DNA of 64,000 nt. Source: Verrucomicrobiia bacterium (GTDB lineage: Bacteria > Verrucomicrobiota > Verrucomicrobiia > Verrucomicrobiales > Akkermansiaceae). Of the stretch, positions 43,118 to 51,386 are shown piece after piece. A model generated the notes under the pieces. That model worked only from the letters and a program-made list of their open reading frames with translations. It ran no database searches and had not been told where the DNA came from. A program made the translations under genes and the position numbers. The DNA lies in assembly GCA_947462875.1 (NCBI GenBank), contig CANHQJ010000003.1, positions 180,687-244,686 on the forward strand, given 5' to 3'. Within the stretch, counting starts at the first letter, position 1. Each line of letters opens with the position of its first letter.

Positions 43118-43791
43118 ATAAAGCCACGTCGCCTGATCAACCCCCACTTCCTTTTCATCAGCAGCCTCGCGCTTTTGCCTGCACAATGGTCTTCCGCCGC
43201 CTCCGGCAGTTGGTCCGCCACCACCGGTTCCCCCGCGAGCTGGGCCACTGCCAGCAACTGGGGTGGTACTGCCAACGTTGGCAATACGGCAGGCGATTCA
43301 GCTACCATCCAAAGCAACATTGCCGGTGCCTACACCATCAACCTCAACGGCGTCCGCACTGTGGGCAATCTAACCATCGGCGACAGCGACAGCACCCACG
43401 CCTTCACTCTCGCCTTTGGCTCGACCAGCATCCTCACCTTCGACCAGACGGACTCTGGCACAGCCATGCTGGCCTTCACCTCCACCACCTCAGCCACCAA
43501 CGACACGATCAGTGCCCCCATTCAGCTCAACGACAATCTCAGAGCTTACAATACCTCCACTACCAATTCAACCAAGGTCATTTCCGGCACCATCAGCGGC
43601 ATTGGCAGTGCATTACCTTCGACAACGATGACGGGATCACTGCAGCAGCCCCGGGCTTGGGCGGCTTCACCCTGTCGGGGGTAAACACCTACACCGGCGG
43701 CACCGTCATTGACGATGTCCGCGTCCAAATCACCAACGCCTCGGCCTTCGGCGGTTCTGTGCAATTTCCCGCAGAATATAGACACCCATAA
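43118..43791 (+). pseudogene. PATR protein remnant (start lost, frameshifted, truncated)
   Basis: From 43118 the frame reads KPRRLINPHFLFISSLALLP, a convincing signal peptide, but the expected ATG is ATA (43118-43120). The reading frame continues SGSWSATTGSPASWATASNW and onward to GTISGIGSA, the opening of a PATR protein like the 1237-residue neighbour. A single-base loss near 43607-43612 then shifts the frame. The following sequence reads TFDNDDGITAAAPGLGGFTL and VNTYTGGTVIDD in the other frame, until the sequence ends at about 43791 in unrelated repeats. Start loss, frameshift and truncation together make it nonfunctional. Confidence 0.85.
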
Positions 43792-43859
43792 GGATTGGGG
43801 CACTTGCATTTGGGTAAATGACGGAGCAATCGTCAAAGGCCGAATGATCCATCGATTGT

Positions 43860-44159
43860 CCTTCCGTCCCAACAGGACGACTCATACTAGCCCACGGAGC
43901 ATCCGTGGGTAAGATCACCCATAAGAATTGCTGCGTCCCAACGGGCAAGATCGCGTGAGGCTAGCCTTTTACGCGACGCCTCATAGTAATGCACGAGGTC
44001 TGTCGCGGTAAAATGGCATCATCGTTGATCAGACCGAGCTGCGAGATGGTAGCCCGTGCCTCGATGAAGCGTCCCGTTGGGACGCGATAATATTTTGGGG
44101 ATTTGGGACCCACGGTTTCTCCGTGGGCTGGTATGAGTCGTCCTGTTAGGACGGGAAGG
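43860..44159. repeat. REPIN-like long inverted repeat element
   Basis: Outer arms 43860-43909 and 44109-44159 are inverted copies (about 88 percent by eye) containing the module TCCTGTTAGGACGGGAAGG and its complement, next to the hairpin CCACGG-N-CCGTGG. Inner arms carry inverted GCGTCCCGTTGGGACGC-type palindromes (44069-44085) and CGTCCCAACGGG (about 43934-43945). A short CACCCATAAG direct repeat occurs at about 43788 and 43916. No coding sequence is seen inside. The element directly follows the PATR remnant and precedes the 3' spacer of cysH. Confidence 0.65.
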
Positions 44160-44220
44160 CATGCGGACTGAAGCAAGCGCTTCCATTTTTGGCAGGGAGG
44201 CGGGGACGCCTCTGCCACGG

Positions 44221-44934
44221 TCAAATCTGGAAGTCTGAGTTGGGGGAAACTTCGTGGAGGCCGCATTCGTATTTTTGGCCGTTGTAGCGGGTGGTTTCGG
44301 CTTCCACGCCTTGCTCGGCGGCACTGGTGCTGTGCCAGTCGCCCATGGTGACGTATTGATCGGCCAAGGGATGCGGCGGGATGTTGTTGGTGGCCATGTA
44401 GGCGGCGACTTGCGCATCGGCCCAGTCGAGGATGGGATAGACCTTGAGGGTTTTTTTCTGCTGCTCGGCGAAGGGGCGATTGACGCGGGTGGAGCTTTGG
44501 CTGCGGCGCAGGCCGGAGAGCCAGACATCGGCTCCCAGTTCTTGCAGCGCGCGGTTCATGGGCTCGATTTTGTTGATCAGCGCGTACTTGTCATTGCCTT
44601 CTTTGCCTTGCTCCCAGAGCTTGCCATGGAGCGCTTCCTGTCGCGCGGCGGTGAGCTGGGGCATGTAGGTGCGCAGGTCCACCGGCCATTTTTCCATCAG
44701 GGTCTCGATGTAGTGGTAGGTCTCGGGAAAGAGGTAGCCGGTATCGATGAACACGACCGGGATTTCCGGTGCGTGGTGATGGATCAGGTGCAACATCACC
44801 GCCGCTTGCAGGCCGAAGGAGGTGGTGGCGACGACGCGGGTGCCGAACTCCTGGTGCAGCACACGCAAGCGCTCCGCAGCTTTCAGCGGGGAAAGCTGTC
44901 CGGAGAGGGTTTCGGCTGTTAGTTCACTGGTCAT
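44221..44934 (-). CDS. cysH: Phosphoadenosine phosphosulfate (PAPS) reductase
   Basis: This 237-residue enzyme reduces activated sulfate (PAPS) to sulfite using thioredoxin. Typical PP-loop residues are VVATTSFGLQ and VVFIDTGYLFPETY, and the active-site cysteine lies in KYECGLHEVS (Cys224) at the C-terminus. There are no extra cysteines of the CC..CxxC type, so it is the PAPS form rather than the 4Fe-4S APS reductase. It is the last gene of the cysJ-cysI-cysH operon, 148 bp after cysI. Its 3' end is repeated at 36435-36597. Confidence 0.96.
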   Translation of the reverse strand: MTSELTAETLSGQLSPLKAAERLRVLHQEFGTRVVATTSFGLQAAVMLHLIHHHAPEIPVVFIDTGYLFPETYHYIETLMEKWPVDLRTYMPQLTAARQEALHGKLWEQGKEGNDKYALINKIEPMNRALQELGADVWLSGLRRSQSSTRVNRPFAEQQKKTLKVYPILDWADAQVAAYMATNNIPPHPLADQYVTMGDWHSTSAAEQGVEAETTRYNGQKYECGLHEVSPNSDFQI

Positions 44935-44954
44935 GGAGGAAGTGATGAGTGCGG

Positions 44955-44979
44955 AGTGATCAGTGATCAGTGATCAGTG
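44955..44979. repeat. GATCAGT tandem repeat in the cysI-cysH spacer
   Basis: Three GTGATCA/AGTGATCAGT-type units are spaced by 7 bp. A related run occurs in the cysJ-cysI spacer. The units are short and self-complementary (TGATCA), so they may be slippage-generated spacer DNA or a regulator-binding array. Confidence 0.6.
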
Positions 44980-45082
44980 CTGCTGGAGCGGCGTCCGACT
45001 TTGACTTGGATGTCCGAGATGATTTGTGGCGGTTTTTGACAGAATTTCAGAATTTGCAGAATTGCTGTGGTTGAAATGCAGC

Positions 45083-46789
45083 TCAGAGGGGCACGATGTT
45101 TTTGTGGAAATCATCGCCTTGCACGGTGGCGGCGATAATGCCGGCGCGGATCACGAAATCGCCGAATTTTTCGCCTTCCTCGCGCTCTTTGGCGTAGCGC
45201 TGGATGACGGGGCCGAGCAGGGCGGGGATTTCTGACTGCGGCACATCGCCTTTGTAGAGTTTGCTGAGGCGCTGGCCGGCATGGCCGCCGCCGAGATAGA
45301 CGTTGTAGCGCTCGGGACCGCGACCGACGAAGCCAATTTCGGCGATGTAGGGGCGGGCGCAGCCGTTCGGACAACCGGTCATGCGGATGGTGATGGCATC
45401 ATGGCGGAGGCCGGCGCTTTCGATTTCTTTTTCGAGGTCATCGATGAGCACGGGCAGGTAGCGCTCGGCTTCGGCGAGCGAGAGCGCGCAGGTGGGCAGG
45501 GCGACACAGGCCAGCGCGTTGAGGCGCAGGGCGCTGCGTTTTTTGCCGTCTTCGAGGCCGTATTTCTCGACCAATGCCTCGATGACCGGACGCTGGGCGG
45601 GGGTGACGTTGGCGATGATGACGTTCTGGTTCGCGGTGAGGCGGAAGTCGCCGGTGTGCACTTTGGCGATTTCCTTGAGGCCAGTGCGAATCGGGTTGCC
45701 GGGGCGATCGATGACGCGTCCGCCTTCGATGAAGAGGGTGAGGTGCGAGTTGCCCTGTGGATCGGTGACCCAGCCGTAGCGGTCGCCGTTGTTTTCGAAA
45801 ACAAAGTGACGCACGGGCTGCAAAGGCCAGCCGAGGTATTCGTTGAGTTTCTGCAAAAACCATGCCGGGCCATTGTCCTGTACGGTGTACTTGAGACGGG
45901 CGTGTTTGCGGTCGGTGCGGCAACCGAAATCGCGCTGCACCTTGACCACCATCTCAGCGACTTCCACCACTTGTTCGGGGGTGCAGAAGCCGATAACGTC
46001 AGCAATGCGCGGAAATGTCTCTTCCGCACCGTGCGTCATGCCCATACCGCCGCCGACCGCTACATTATAACCGACCAGTTGGTCTTTTTCGGCGATGGCG
46101 ATGAAAGAGAGGCAGTTCGCGTAGATATCGACGTCGTTCGACGGCGGAATGGCGACGGTGATTTTGAACTTCCGGGGCAGGTAGGTCTTGCCGTAGATGG
46201 GCTCGACTTCTTCTTCCGAGGTTTGCACCTTTTCGCCATCGAGCCAGATCTCGTGATACGCGCCGGTGCGCGGGGTAAGGTGATCGGAAATGTCCTGCGC
46301 GGCCTTGAGGGCGGCGGCGTGGATGTGGGAGAGGTGCGGATTCGGATTGCACATCACGTTGCGGTTCACATCACCGCAGGCGGCGATGGTGTCCATGGCG
46401 GCTTGATTGATTTCCTGGATCGTGCGTTTCAGGTTCGACTTGATCACGCCATGGAGCTGGAAGGCCTGGCGGGTGGTGAGTTTGAAGTCGTGGTTGCCGT
46501 ATTTTTCGCAAAGGTCATCGGTGGCGAGCCACTGGGCCGGCGTGGAAACCCCGCCGGGTACGCGGATGCGGATCATGAACGAGTAGGCTTTTTCCAAGCG
46601 GTGCTTGCGGCGGTCAGCGCGGAGATCGCGGTCGTCCTGCATGTAGGAGCCGTGGAATTTGATGAGCTGCTGGCTGTCTTCGGAGATCGCACCGGTGGAG
46701 ACGTCGCTCAGCTCCTCCGCGAGAGTGCCGCGGAGGTAGTTCGAGCGGATTTTGATGTACTCGTTGGCGGCTAGTTTGGTTTCAGACAT
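45083..46789 (-). CDS. cysI: Assimilatory sulfite reductase hemoprotein subunit
   Basis: This 568-residue protein carries siroheme and a 4Fe-4S cluster and reduces sulfite to sulfide with electrons from CysJ. The cluster cysteines are present at about residues 428, 434, 473 and 477 (CVALPTC and TGCPNGC), with the same spacing as in the Escherichia coli enzyme. The conserved siroheme-binding Arg/Lys-rich strands ([10 protein letters not shown] and [12 protein letters not shown]) are also present. It lies between cysJ and cysH in the same orientation (90 bp after cysJ), which supports a complete assimilatory pathway from PAPS to sulfide. Confidence 0.97.
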   Translation of the reverse strand: MSETKLAANEYIKIRSNYLRGTLAEELSDVSTGAISEDSQQLIKFHGSYMQDDRDLRADRRKHRLEKAYSFMIRIRVPGGVSTPAQWLATDDLCEKYGNHDFKLTTRQAFQLHGVIKSNLKRTIQEINQAAMDTIAACGDVNRNVMCNPNPHLSHIHAAALKAAQDISDHLTPRTGAYHEIWLDGEKVQTSEEEVEPIYGKTYLPRKFKITVAIPPSNDVDIYANCLSFIAIAEKDQLVGYNVAVGGGMGMTHGAEETFPRIADVIGFCTPEQVVEVAEMVVKVQRDFGCRTDRKHARLKYTVQDNGPAWFLQKLNEYLGWPLQPVRHFVFENNGDRYGWVTDPQGNSHLTLFIEGGRVIDRPGNPIRTGLKEIAKVHTGDFRLTANQNVIIANVTPAQRPVIEALVEKYGLEDGKKRSALRLNALACVALPTCALSLAEAERYLPVLIDDLEKEIESAGLRHDAITIRMTGCPNGCARPYIAEIGFVGRGPERYNVYLGGGHAGQRLSKLYKGDVPQSEIPALLGPVIQRYAKEREEGEKFGDFVIRAGIIAATVQGDDFHKNIVPL

Positions 46790-46802
46790 GGCTGTTTAAG
46801 TG

Positions 46803-46879
46803 GTGAGTGATCAGTGAGCAGTGATCAGTGGAGAGAGATCCGTCCGATCAGTCCGATTGGACCGATCAGTCTGATCTAT
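46803..46879. repeat. GATCAGT/CCGATCAG repeat in the cysJ-cysI spacer
   Basis: Two AGTGATCAGTG-like units are followed by CCGATCAGTCCGATTGG and a second ACCGATCAGTCTGATC. The same kind of short repeat occurs in the next spacer of the operon. The cysJ stop lies at the very edge of the run. Confidence 0.55.
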
Positions 46880-48633
46880 CAATATACGTCTCTTTGGTAG
46901 CGTTTGGCTTTTTTGAGGGCTTCGAGTTCGGCCTCGGCGGCCTCGCGGGTGAGGTTGCCGTGCTGTTGGTAGAGGGCGATGAGGGCTTCGTGGACGTCGT
47001 GGGCCATGCGCGAAGCATCGCCGCAGACGTAGAAATGGGCACCGTTTTGCAGCCAATCGTAGAGGGCGCGGGATTTTTCGCGCATGCGCTGCTGGACGTA
47101 GATTTTTTCCTGCTGGTCGCGGGAGAAGGCGACGTCGAGATGGCTGAGGGTGCCGTTTTTGAGATGCTCCTGCCACTCGAGCTGGTAGAGGAAATCGAAC
47201 ATGTAGCGCTGGTCGCCGAAGAAGAGCCAGTTCTTGCCGCTGTGCCCGAGCTCCGCGCGGTGCTCGACGAAGGCGCGGAACGGCGCGATGCCAGTGCCGG
47301 GGCCCACCATGATGATGGGGGTATCGCCGCTCTCGGGAAGACGGAAGTTTTTGTTGGCGTGGGTGTATACTTTTACCGACTGGCCGGTATGTGCAGCATC
47401 GGCGAGGAAAGTGGAGGCGACACCTTTGCGCTCGCGGCCATGGCTGTGGTAGCGGACGGCGGCGACGGTGAGGTGGACTTCATCGGGATGGGCCAGCGGG
47501 CTGGAGGCGATGGAGTAGAGGCGCGGCGGGAGTTTGCGCAGCAGGCTGGCGAGGGTTTGGGCGGGCAGGCCTTTCGGGGCGAAGTCCGTGATGGCATCGA
47601 TGATTTCGCGGCCGTAGTTGTAGTCCTTTAGCTGGTCCTTGGCGGCTTCGTCGAGCAGGGCGGTGAGTTGCGGGTGGGGGCTGGCTTCGTTGAGCTTGGT
47701 CAGCACGGAACGAGACAGGCCGGTGATGTCGAGATCGTGGCGCAGGGCCTCGGCGAGCGATTTTTTACCGCTGGCTTTGGTGTCGATTTCCTCGTTGCCC
47801 GTGAGTTGCGCGGCCTTGAGCAAATCAGCGACGACGTCATCGGCATTGGTCGGGATGACGGCGAGGGCATCGCCGGGTTCGTAGCTGAGACCGGAGCCGG
47901 CGAGGGAGAGCTCGACGTGCACGGTTTCCTTGGCGCTGCCTTTGCCGTTGAGGAGGATGTTTTCCAGCACCTCGGCGGGGAAAGGATTTTTCAGGCCGTA
48001 GGAGCTGATGGCGGCGGCGGCGGGGGCGGCTTCGGACACGACGGCCACGGCCGAAGGGGCGAGGGCTGTCAGGGAAGAGTTGAGCCAAGCGACAAAGGCA
48101 TCTTCGTAATCGACATCGCAATCAGCGCGCGGGGTGATGCGTTGCGCGCCGAGGGCTTCGAGCTTGGCATCGAAGTCTTTGCCGATTTGGCAGAATTTTT
48201 CGTAGGAGGTATCACCGAGCGAGCAGACCGAGAAGCGCAGGTCTGTGAGTTTTGCTTCCGAGGCCATGAAGGCTTTGTAGAATTTCGTGGCGGTATCGGG
48301 CGGTTCGCCATCGCCCCAGGTGGAGACGACGACGAGGAGATTCTTGTGCTTGGCAAGGTCGGCGGGGGAAATGTCGGCCATGTTTTTGACCGTGGCGGCG
48401 ATGCCTTTTTTCTTGGCTTCCTTGGCGGCGCGGTCGGCGAGTTTTTCCGAGTTACCGGACTCGGTTCCGTATAAAATCAAGGCTTTTACAGTGGCAGCGG
48501 GCGCGCTGGCAGCGGCCGGAGCGGCGGCGAGAAAACCCGAAAGCCAGGCACGTTGGGTGGCATCGAGACCCGCAATGGCGGATTCGATCGTGCGGCGGGT
48601 GGCATCAGAGAACGGAGCGTGGGCAGGAAGCAT
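46879..48633 (-). CDS. cysJ: Sulfite reductase flavoprotein subunit
   Basis: This 584-residue NADPH-dependent flavoprotein passes electrons through FAD and FMN to CysI. The FMN-binding flavodoxin domain is at about residues 48-190 (ILYGTESGNSEKLADRAAKE, STWGDGEPPDTA, CSLGDTSYEKFC). The FAD/NADPH domain follows (PPRLYSIASSPLAHPDEVHL for FAD, IIMVGPGTGIAPFRAFVEHR for NADPH), ending YQRDVY as in the family. It heads the cysJ-cysI-cysH operon, and no regulator was recognised by eye upstream. The gene order agrees with assimilatory cysJIH clusters. Confidence 0.96.
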   Translation of the reverse strand: MLPAHAPFSDATRRTIESAIAGLDATQRAWLSGFLAAAPAAASAPAATVKALILYGTESGNSEKLADRAAKEAKKKGIAATVKNMADISPADLAKHKNLLVVVSTWGDGEPPDTATKFYKAFMASEAKLTDLRFSVCSLGDTSYEKFCQIGKDFDAKLEALGAQRITPRADCDVDYEDAFVAWLNSSLTALAPSAVAVVSEAAPAAAAISSYGLKNPFPAEVLENILLNGKGSAKETVHVELSLAGSGLSYEPGDALAVIPTNADDVVADLLKAAQLTGNEEIDTKASGKKSLAEALRHDLDITGLSRSVLTKLNEASPHPQLTALLDEAAKDQLKDYNYGREIIDAITDFAPKGLPAQTLASLLRKLPPRLYSIASSPLAHPDEVHLTVAAVRYHSHGRERKGVASTFLADAAHTGQSVKVYTHANKNFRLPESGDTPIIMVGPGTGIAPFRAFVEHRAELGHSGKNWLFFGDQRYMFDFLYQLEWQEHLKNGTLSHLDVAFSRDQQEKIYVQQRMREKSRALYDWLQNGAHFYVCGDASRMAHDVHEALIALYQQHGNLTREAAEAELEALKKAKRYQRDVY

Positions 48634-48828
48634 AACCTTAGTTTGTTGATAAAGATACTAATGTCGGCCACCCAAGATGACACGGGGTGGGGAAATTGGC
48701 AAGGTGATTTTGTGGGAAATTTTGGAGAACCGCACAGGCATAACAAGCGAAGAAAAGCTGCCATGCACGCAGGAGTCCAAAGTGGCTTGTAGCTGCGGGA
48801 AGGTGGTCAGCCGTGAAATGCCCAGAGC

Positions 48829-49055
48829 TTACAGATGCTTTTTGATTTCACTGATCTCGATCTCCACATCTTTGCAGATTTTGTTCAGCAACCTGGTCCG
48901 ATCATCTCGCCTCGGTGCACAGGCACAACACTAGCCCTACCGTCGGAGTGTTTCAGAAAGTGGTGGCTGCCTTTTGTTCGGATGACATCAAAGCCAAATT
49001 TCCCCAAGATTTTAATGAGCTCGCGGCCCGTCAGTTTCGGGTGTCTGATGCTCAT
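48829..49055 (-). pseudogene. HicA-type toxin, frameshifted
   Basis: From ATG 49055 the frame reads RHPKLTGRELIKILGKFGFD, then the HicA catalytic-loop region TKGSHHFLKHSDGRASVVPV and HRGEMIGPG, and meets TGA at 48885-48887 (56 residues). If one base were restored near 48890-48893, the same gene would continue LLNKICKDVEIEISEIKKHL and end at TAA (48829-48831), which is exactly the HicA/YcfA C-terminal pattern. So a single-base deletion has cut off the last helix of the dsRBD-like mRNA-interferase. The catalytic His (GSHHF) remains. Loss of the C-terminal helix probably destroys folding; a sequencing error is the main alternative. Confidence 0.85.
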
Positions 49056-49267
49056 GCTTCAATCGCGACTTTTTGAATGCCCATGAATTCATTTGGATCG
49101 CCCGGCAAACCATATTCTTCCACGCAAAGCTCCATGGCTTCCTTGATTCTCGAGAGCAAGGCATCGAGCGTTTTCGCTTGAGTGTGACAGCCTGGCAATT
49201 GCGGAACGGTGGCCACCAGATATCCCATCGAGTCCTTTTCGATGATGACGTTGAATTCCCTTTTCAT
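49052..49267 (-). CDS. HicB-type antitoxin (short form)
   Basis: This 71-residue protein is of the HicB/UPF0150 type: FNVIIEKDSMGYLVATVPQL, PGCHTQAKT and LLSRIKEAMELCVEEY. It lacks the C-terminal DNA-binding RHH or HTH domain of longer HicBs, so it probably only neutralises HicA. Its TGA overlaps the HicA start codon (ATGA, 49052-49055), the typical coupling. It precedes the frameshifted toxin and is intact. Confidence 0.88.
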   Translation of the reverse strand: MKREFNVIIEKDSMGYLVATVPQLPGCHTQAKTLDALLSRIKEAMELCVEEYGLPGDPNEFMGIQKVAIEA

Positions 49268-49318
49268 GAGCTGATGATAGTCCGATGGAGCTTTCGCCGC
49301 AAGTCATTTGGTCAATTG

Positions 49319-50845
49319 TCAGCCTGCCGTGCTGAGAAACGCCGGTGCGAGATCGACGCGGTCGTAGGCGATGTTGTGGCGATCGCAGAGGAGATTGCTG
49401 GAAATGCGGCCGCTTTCGTAGATGGTGGGCAGGCCGCTGCCGGGGTGGGTGCCGCCGCCGACGAGGAAAAGGTTTTCGTAGCCTTCCATGCGGTTGTGCG
49501 GGCGGAGGTAGAGCATTTGATCAAGGGTGTGCGCGAGATTGAAGGTGGCACCCATGAAAATATCGCCCTGATCGCGCCAATCCTGCGGGGTAAGGATGCG
49601 CTCGGCGATGATGTGCTGGCGCAGGTCCTTCATGCCGGTCTTCGCCTCGATGCGGGCGATGACCTTGTCGCGGTATTCCTGCTTGTATGTTTCCCAATCG
49701 AAGCCGTGACGGGTATTGATGGTGGGCACCAAAATGTAGAGGCCCGACTGGCCCGGTGGGGCGACGTAGGGATCGGTGATGGACGAGTTGCGGACATAGA
49801 CCGACATGTCATCGGAAACGATTTTTTCGCTTTGGATATCCTCGACGTTGTGGCGGTAGTTGTCGGCAAAGATGATGTGGTGGTGCGGCTCGTCTTGGTA
49901 AATTTTGTCCAGTCCGAGGTAGAGCATGAAGGTGGAGCAAGAGAATTTTTTCTTCTCCAACTGCGCGGCGGGCTTCGAGTGACCGTTGAGCAGATTGGTC
50001 ACGGCGTGGGCGTAGTCCGCGTTCATGATGATGTCATCGCAATCTAACACCTCGCCGTTATCGAGTTCGACGCCGGTGCATTTCGTGCCGGAAAATTTCA
50101 GTTCCTTCACGCCGGTGCTGAGGCGCAGGGTGCCGCCGTTTTTCTGGAAAAGCTTGGCCATTCCCTCGGAGATTTTGCAGAGGCCGCCTTGGACGTGGTA
50201 GATGCCGTAGCGGTACTCGATGTAGGAAAGGATGCTGAACAGCGCCGGGCAGCGCCAGGGGGACATGCCGAGGTATTTTGCCTGAAAGGTGAAGGCGAGC
50301 TTCAGCCGGTCATCGGCGAAGTAATTTTCCAGCACATCGACCACGCTTTTCCCGGTGGCGACATAGGGGATGGCCTTCATCAGGGTGGTGCTGAGGAAGG
50401 ATTTCAGCTCATGATAGGGGCGCTGGAGGCAGGGGTAGATGGCGGCGAGCTTGACTGCATGATCGGCCATGAAACGGCGGTAGCCCTCGCCGTGGCCGGG
50501 GAAGGCTTTTTCCACATTCGCTTCCATGAGCGCGCGATCGCAGGTCGTCTCCATCGAAAGGTCCCCCCAGGTCAGGCGCGTCATGGGATCGAGCAGCACG
50601 AGGTCCATGTAGTCCTCCGGCTTGGCACCGGCCTCGGCGAAGACTTCATCGAGCGTGAATTTCTGGTGCAGAAACGTCGGGCCCGTATCGAAGGAAAAAT
50701 CCCCGACCTTGAGCTCGGCATTGCGACCGCCGACGCGGTTCTGCTTTTCCACAATCGTCACATCAAAGCCGCGATGGGCAAGGATCATCCCCGACGTCAA
50801 ACCGCCAGGACCGGCGCCTATGATAATCACTTTCTTCTTCGTCAT
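49319..50845 (-). CDS. CrtI/CrtN-like carotenoid (phytoene-type) desaturase
   Basis: This 508-residue FAD-dependent oxidoreductase has the N-terminal dinucleotide-binding motif IIIGAGPGGLTSGM and the GRNAELKVGDFSFDTGPTFL region typical of CrtI. The C-terminal FAD-binding segment is NLFLVGGGTHPGSGLP near residue 465. It would desaturate phytoene or a C30 precursor in the membrane. Geranylgeranyl/squalene-type synthase partners (crtB/crtM) are absent from the window, so product length (C40 or C30) is undecided. It stands alone on the minus strand, next to the HicBA module. Confidence 0.9.
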   Translation of the reverse strand: MTKKKVIIIGAGPGGLTSGMILAHRGFDVTIVEKQNRVGGRNAELKVGDFSFDTGPTFLHQKFTLDEVFAEAGAKPEDYMDLVLLDPMTRLTWGDLSMETTCDRALMEANVEKAFPGHGEGYRRFMADHAVKLAAIYPCLQRPYHELKSFLSTTLMKAIPYVATGKSVVDVLENYFADDRLKLAFTFQAKYLGMSPWRCPALFSILSYIEYRYGIYHVQGGLCKISEGMAKLFQKNGGTLRLSTGVKELKFSGTKCTGVELDNGEVLDCDDIIMNADYAHAVTNLLNGHSKPAAQLEKKKFSCSTFMLYLGLDKIYQDEPHHHIIFADNYRHNVEDIQSEKIVSDDMSVYVRNSSITDPYVAPPGQSGLYILVPTINTRHGFDWETYKQEYRDKVIARIEAKTGMKDLRQHIIAERILTPQDWRDQGDIFMGATFNLAHTLDQMLYLRPHNRMEGYENLFLVGGGTHPGSGLPTIYESGRISSNLLCDRHNIAYDRVDLAPAFLSTAG

Positions 50846-50984
50846 GCTGAGTTCGCTGCATTCTTATAGCGCAAAATTCCCAGACGGCGAATGATTTTTT
50901 AGCGAAATCCGCCGTGCCGGCGCATCAGGCTTGCACAATGGCGGCGACTGGTTCAAGGATAGCGGCGTGCGAGGTTCTCCCATT

Positions 50985-51386
50985 ATGCGGACATTGTTGA
51001 CTGCGCTGTGCCTCGCGCTCGCGGCGCTGCCGTTGTGGCGCATGACGCATTCGCGCACGGTTCCGGTGGCCGATGTTCCGGGCACCACGGTAGCGGAAAC
51101 GCCCGTGACCGTACCGTTTCAACTACAACTTTCCGCGCCGGCGAAACGCGTGGTCCTGCGCGATGAGGCGGACGAGGTGTTGTGGGAATCCAGCGCCGCC
51201 GTGGACGGCATGGTGGAAGCAACGTGGCCGCGTTTGCCACGAAACATACAACTCCAGGTCGACTGGGTCACGCCGGGAGCGCCACGCTATTTTGCCAAGC
51301 TGCGCCTCGATCCGCCGGGGAGCGAGACAGTGACGCATGTTTTCGACGCCAGTAGCGATCTCGACGACCTTTGGGAACTGCCATGA
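50985..51386 (+). CDS. Small exported hypothetical protein
   Basis: This protein of about 133 residues from ATG 50985 has a signal or anchor (MRTLLTALCLALAALPLW). A predicted beta-sandwich-like periplasmic region follows (VPFQLQLSAPAKRVVLRDEA, then ATWPRLPRNIQLQVDW). No domain was recognised. Its TGA overlaps the ATG of the downstream ABC ATPase, so the two are coupled. It may be an accessory to the transporter, or simply share the promoter. Confidence 0.65.
   Translation: MRTLLTALCLALAALPLWRMTHSRTVPVADVPGTTVAETPVTVPFQLQLSAPAKRVVLRDEADEVLWESSAAVDGMVEATWPRLPRNIQLQVDWVTPGAPRYFAKLRLDPPGSETVTHVFDASSDLDDLWELP

Noticed and set aside
45281..46774. A 497-codon open frame opposite cysI
   Set aside because: The minus strand carries the full sulfite reductase with all four cluster cysteines, so the plus frame is a shadow.
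44955..46879. GATCAGT repeats as a CRISPR array
   Set aside because: Units are 7-11 bp and self-complementary, without regular spacers or cas genes nearby.
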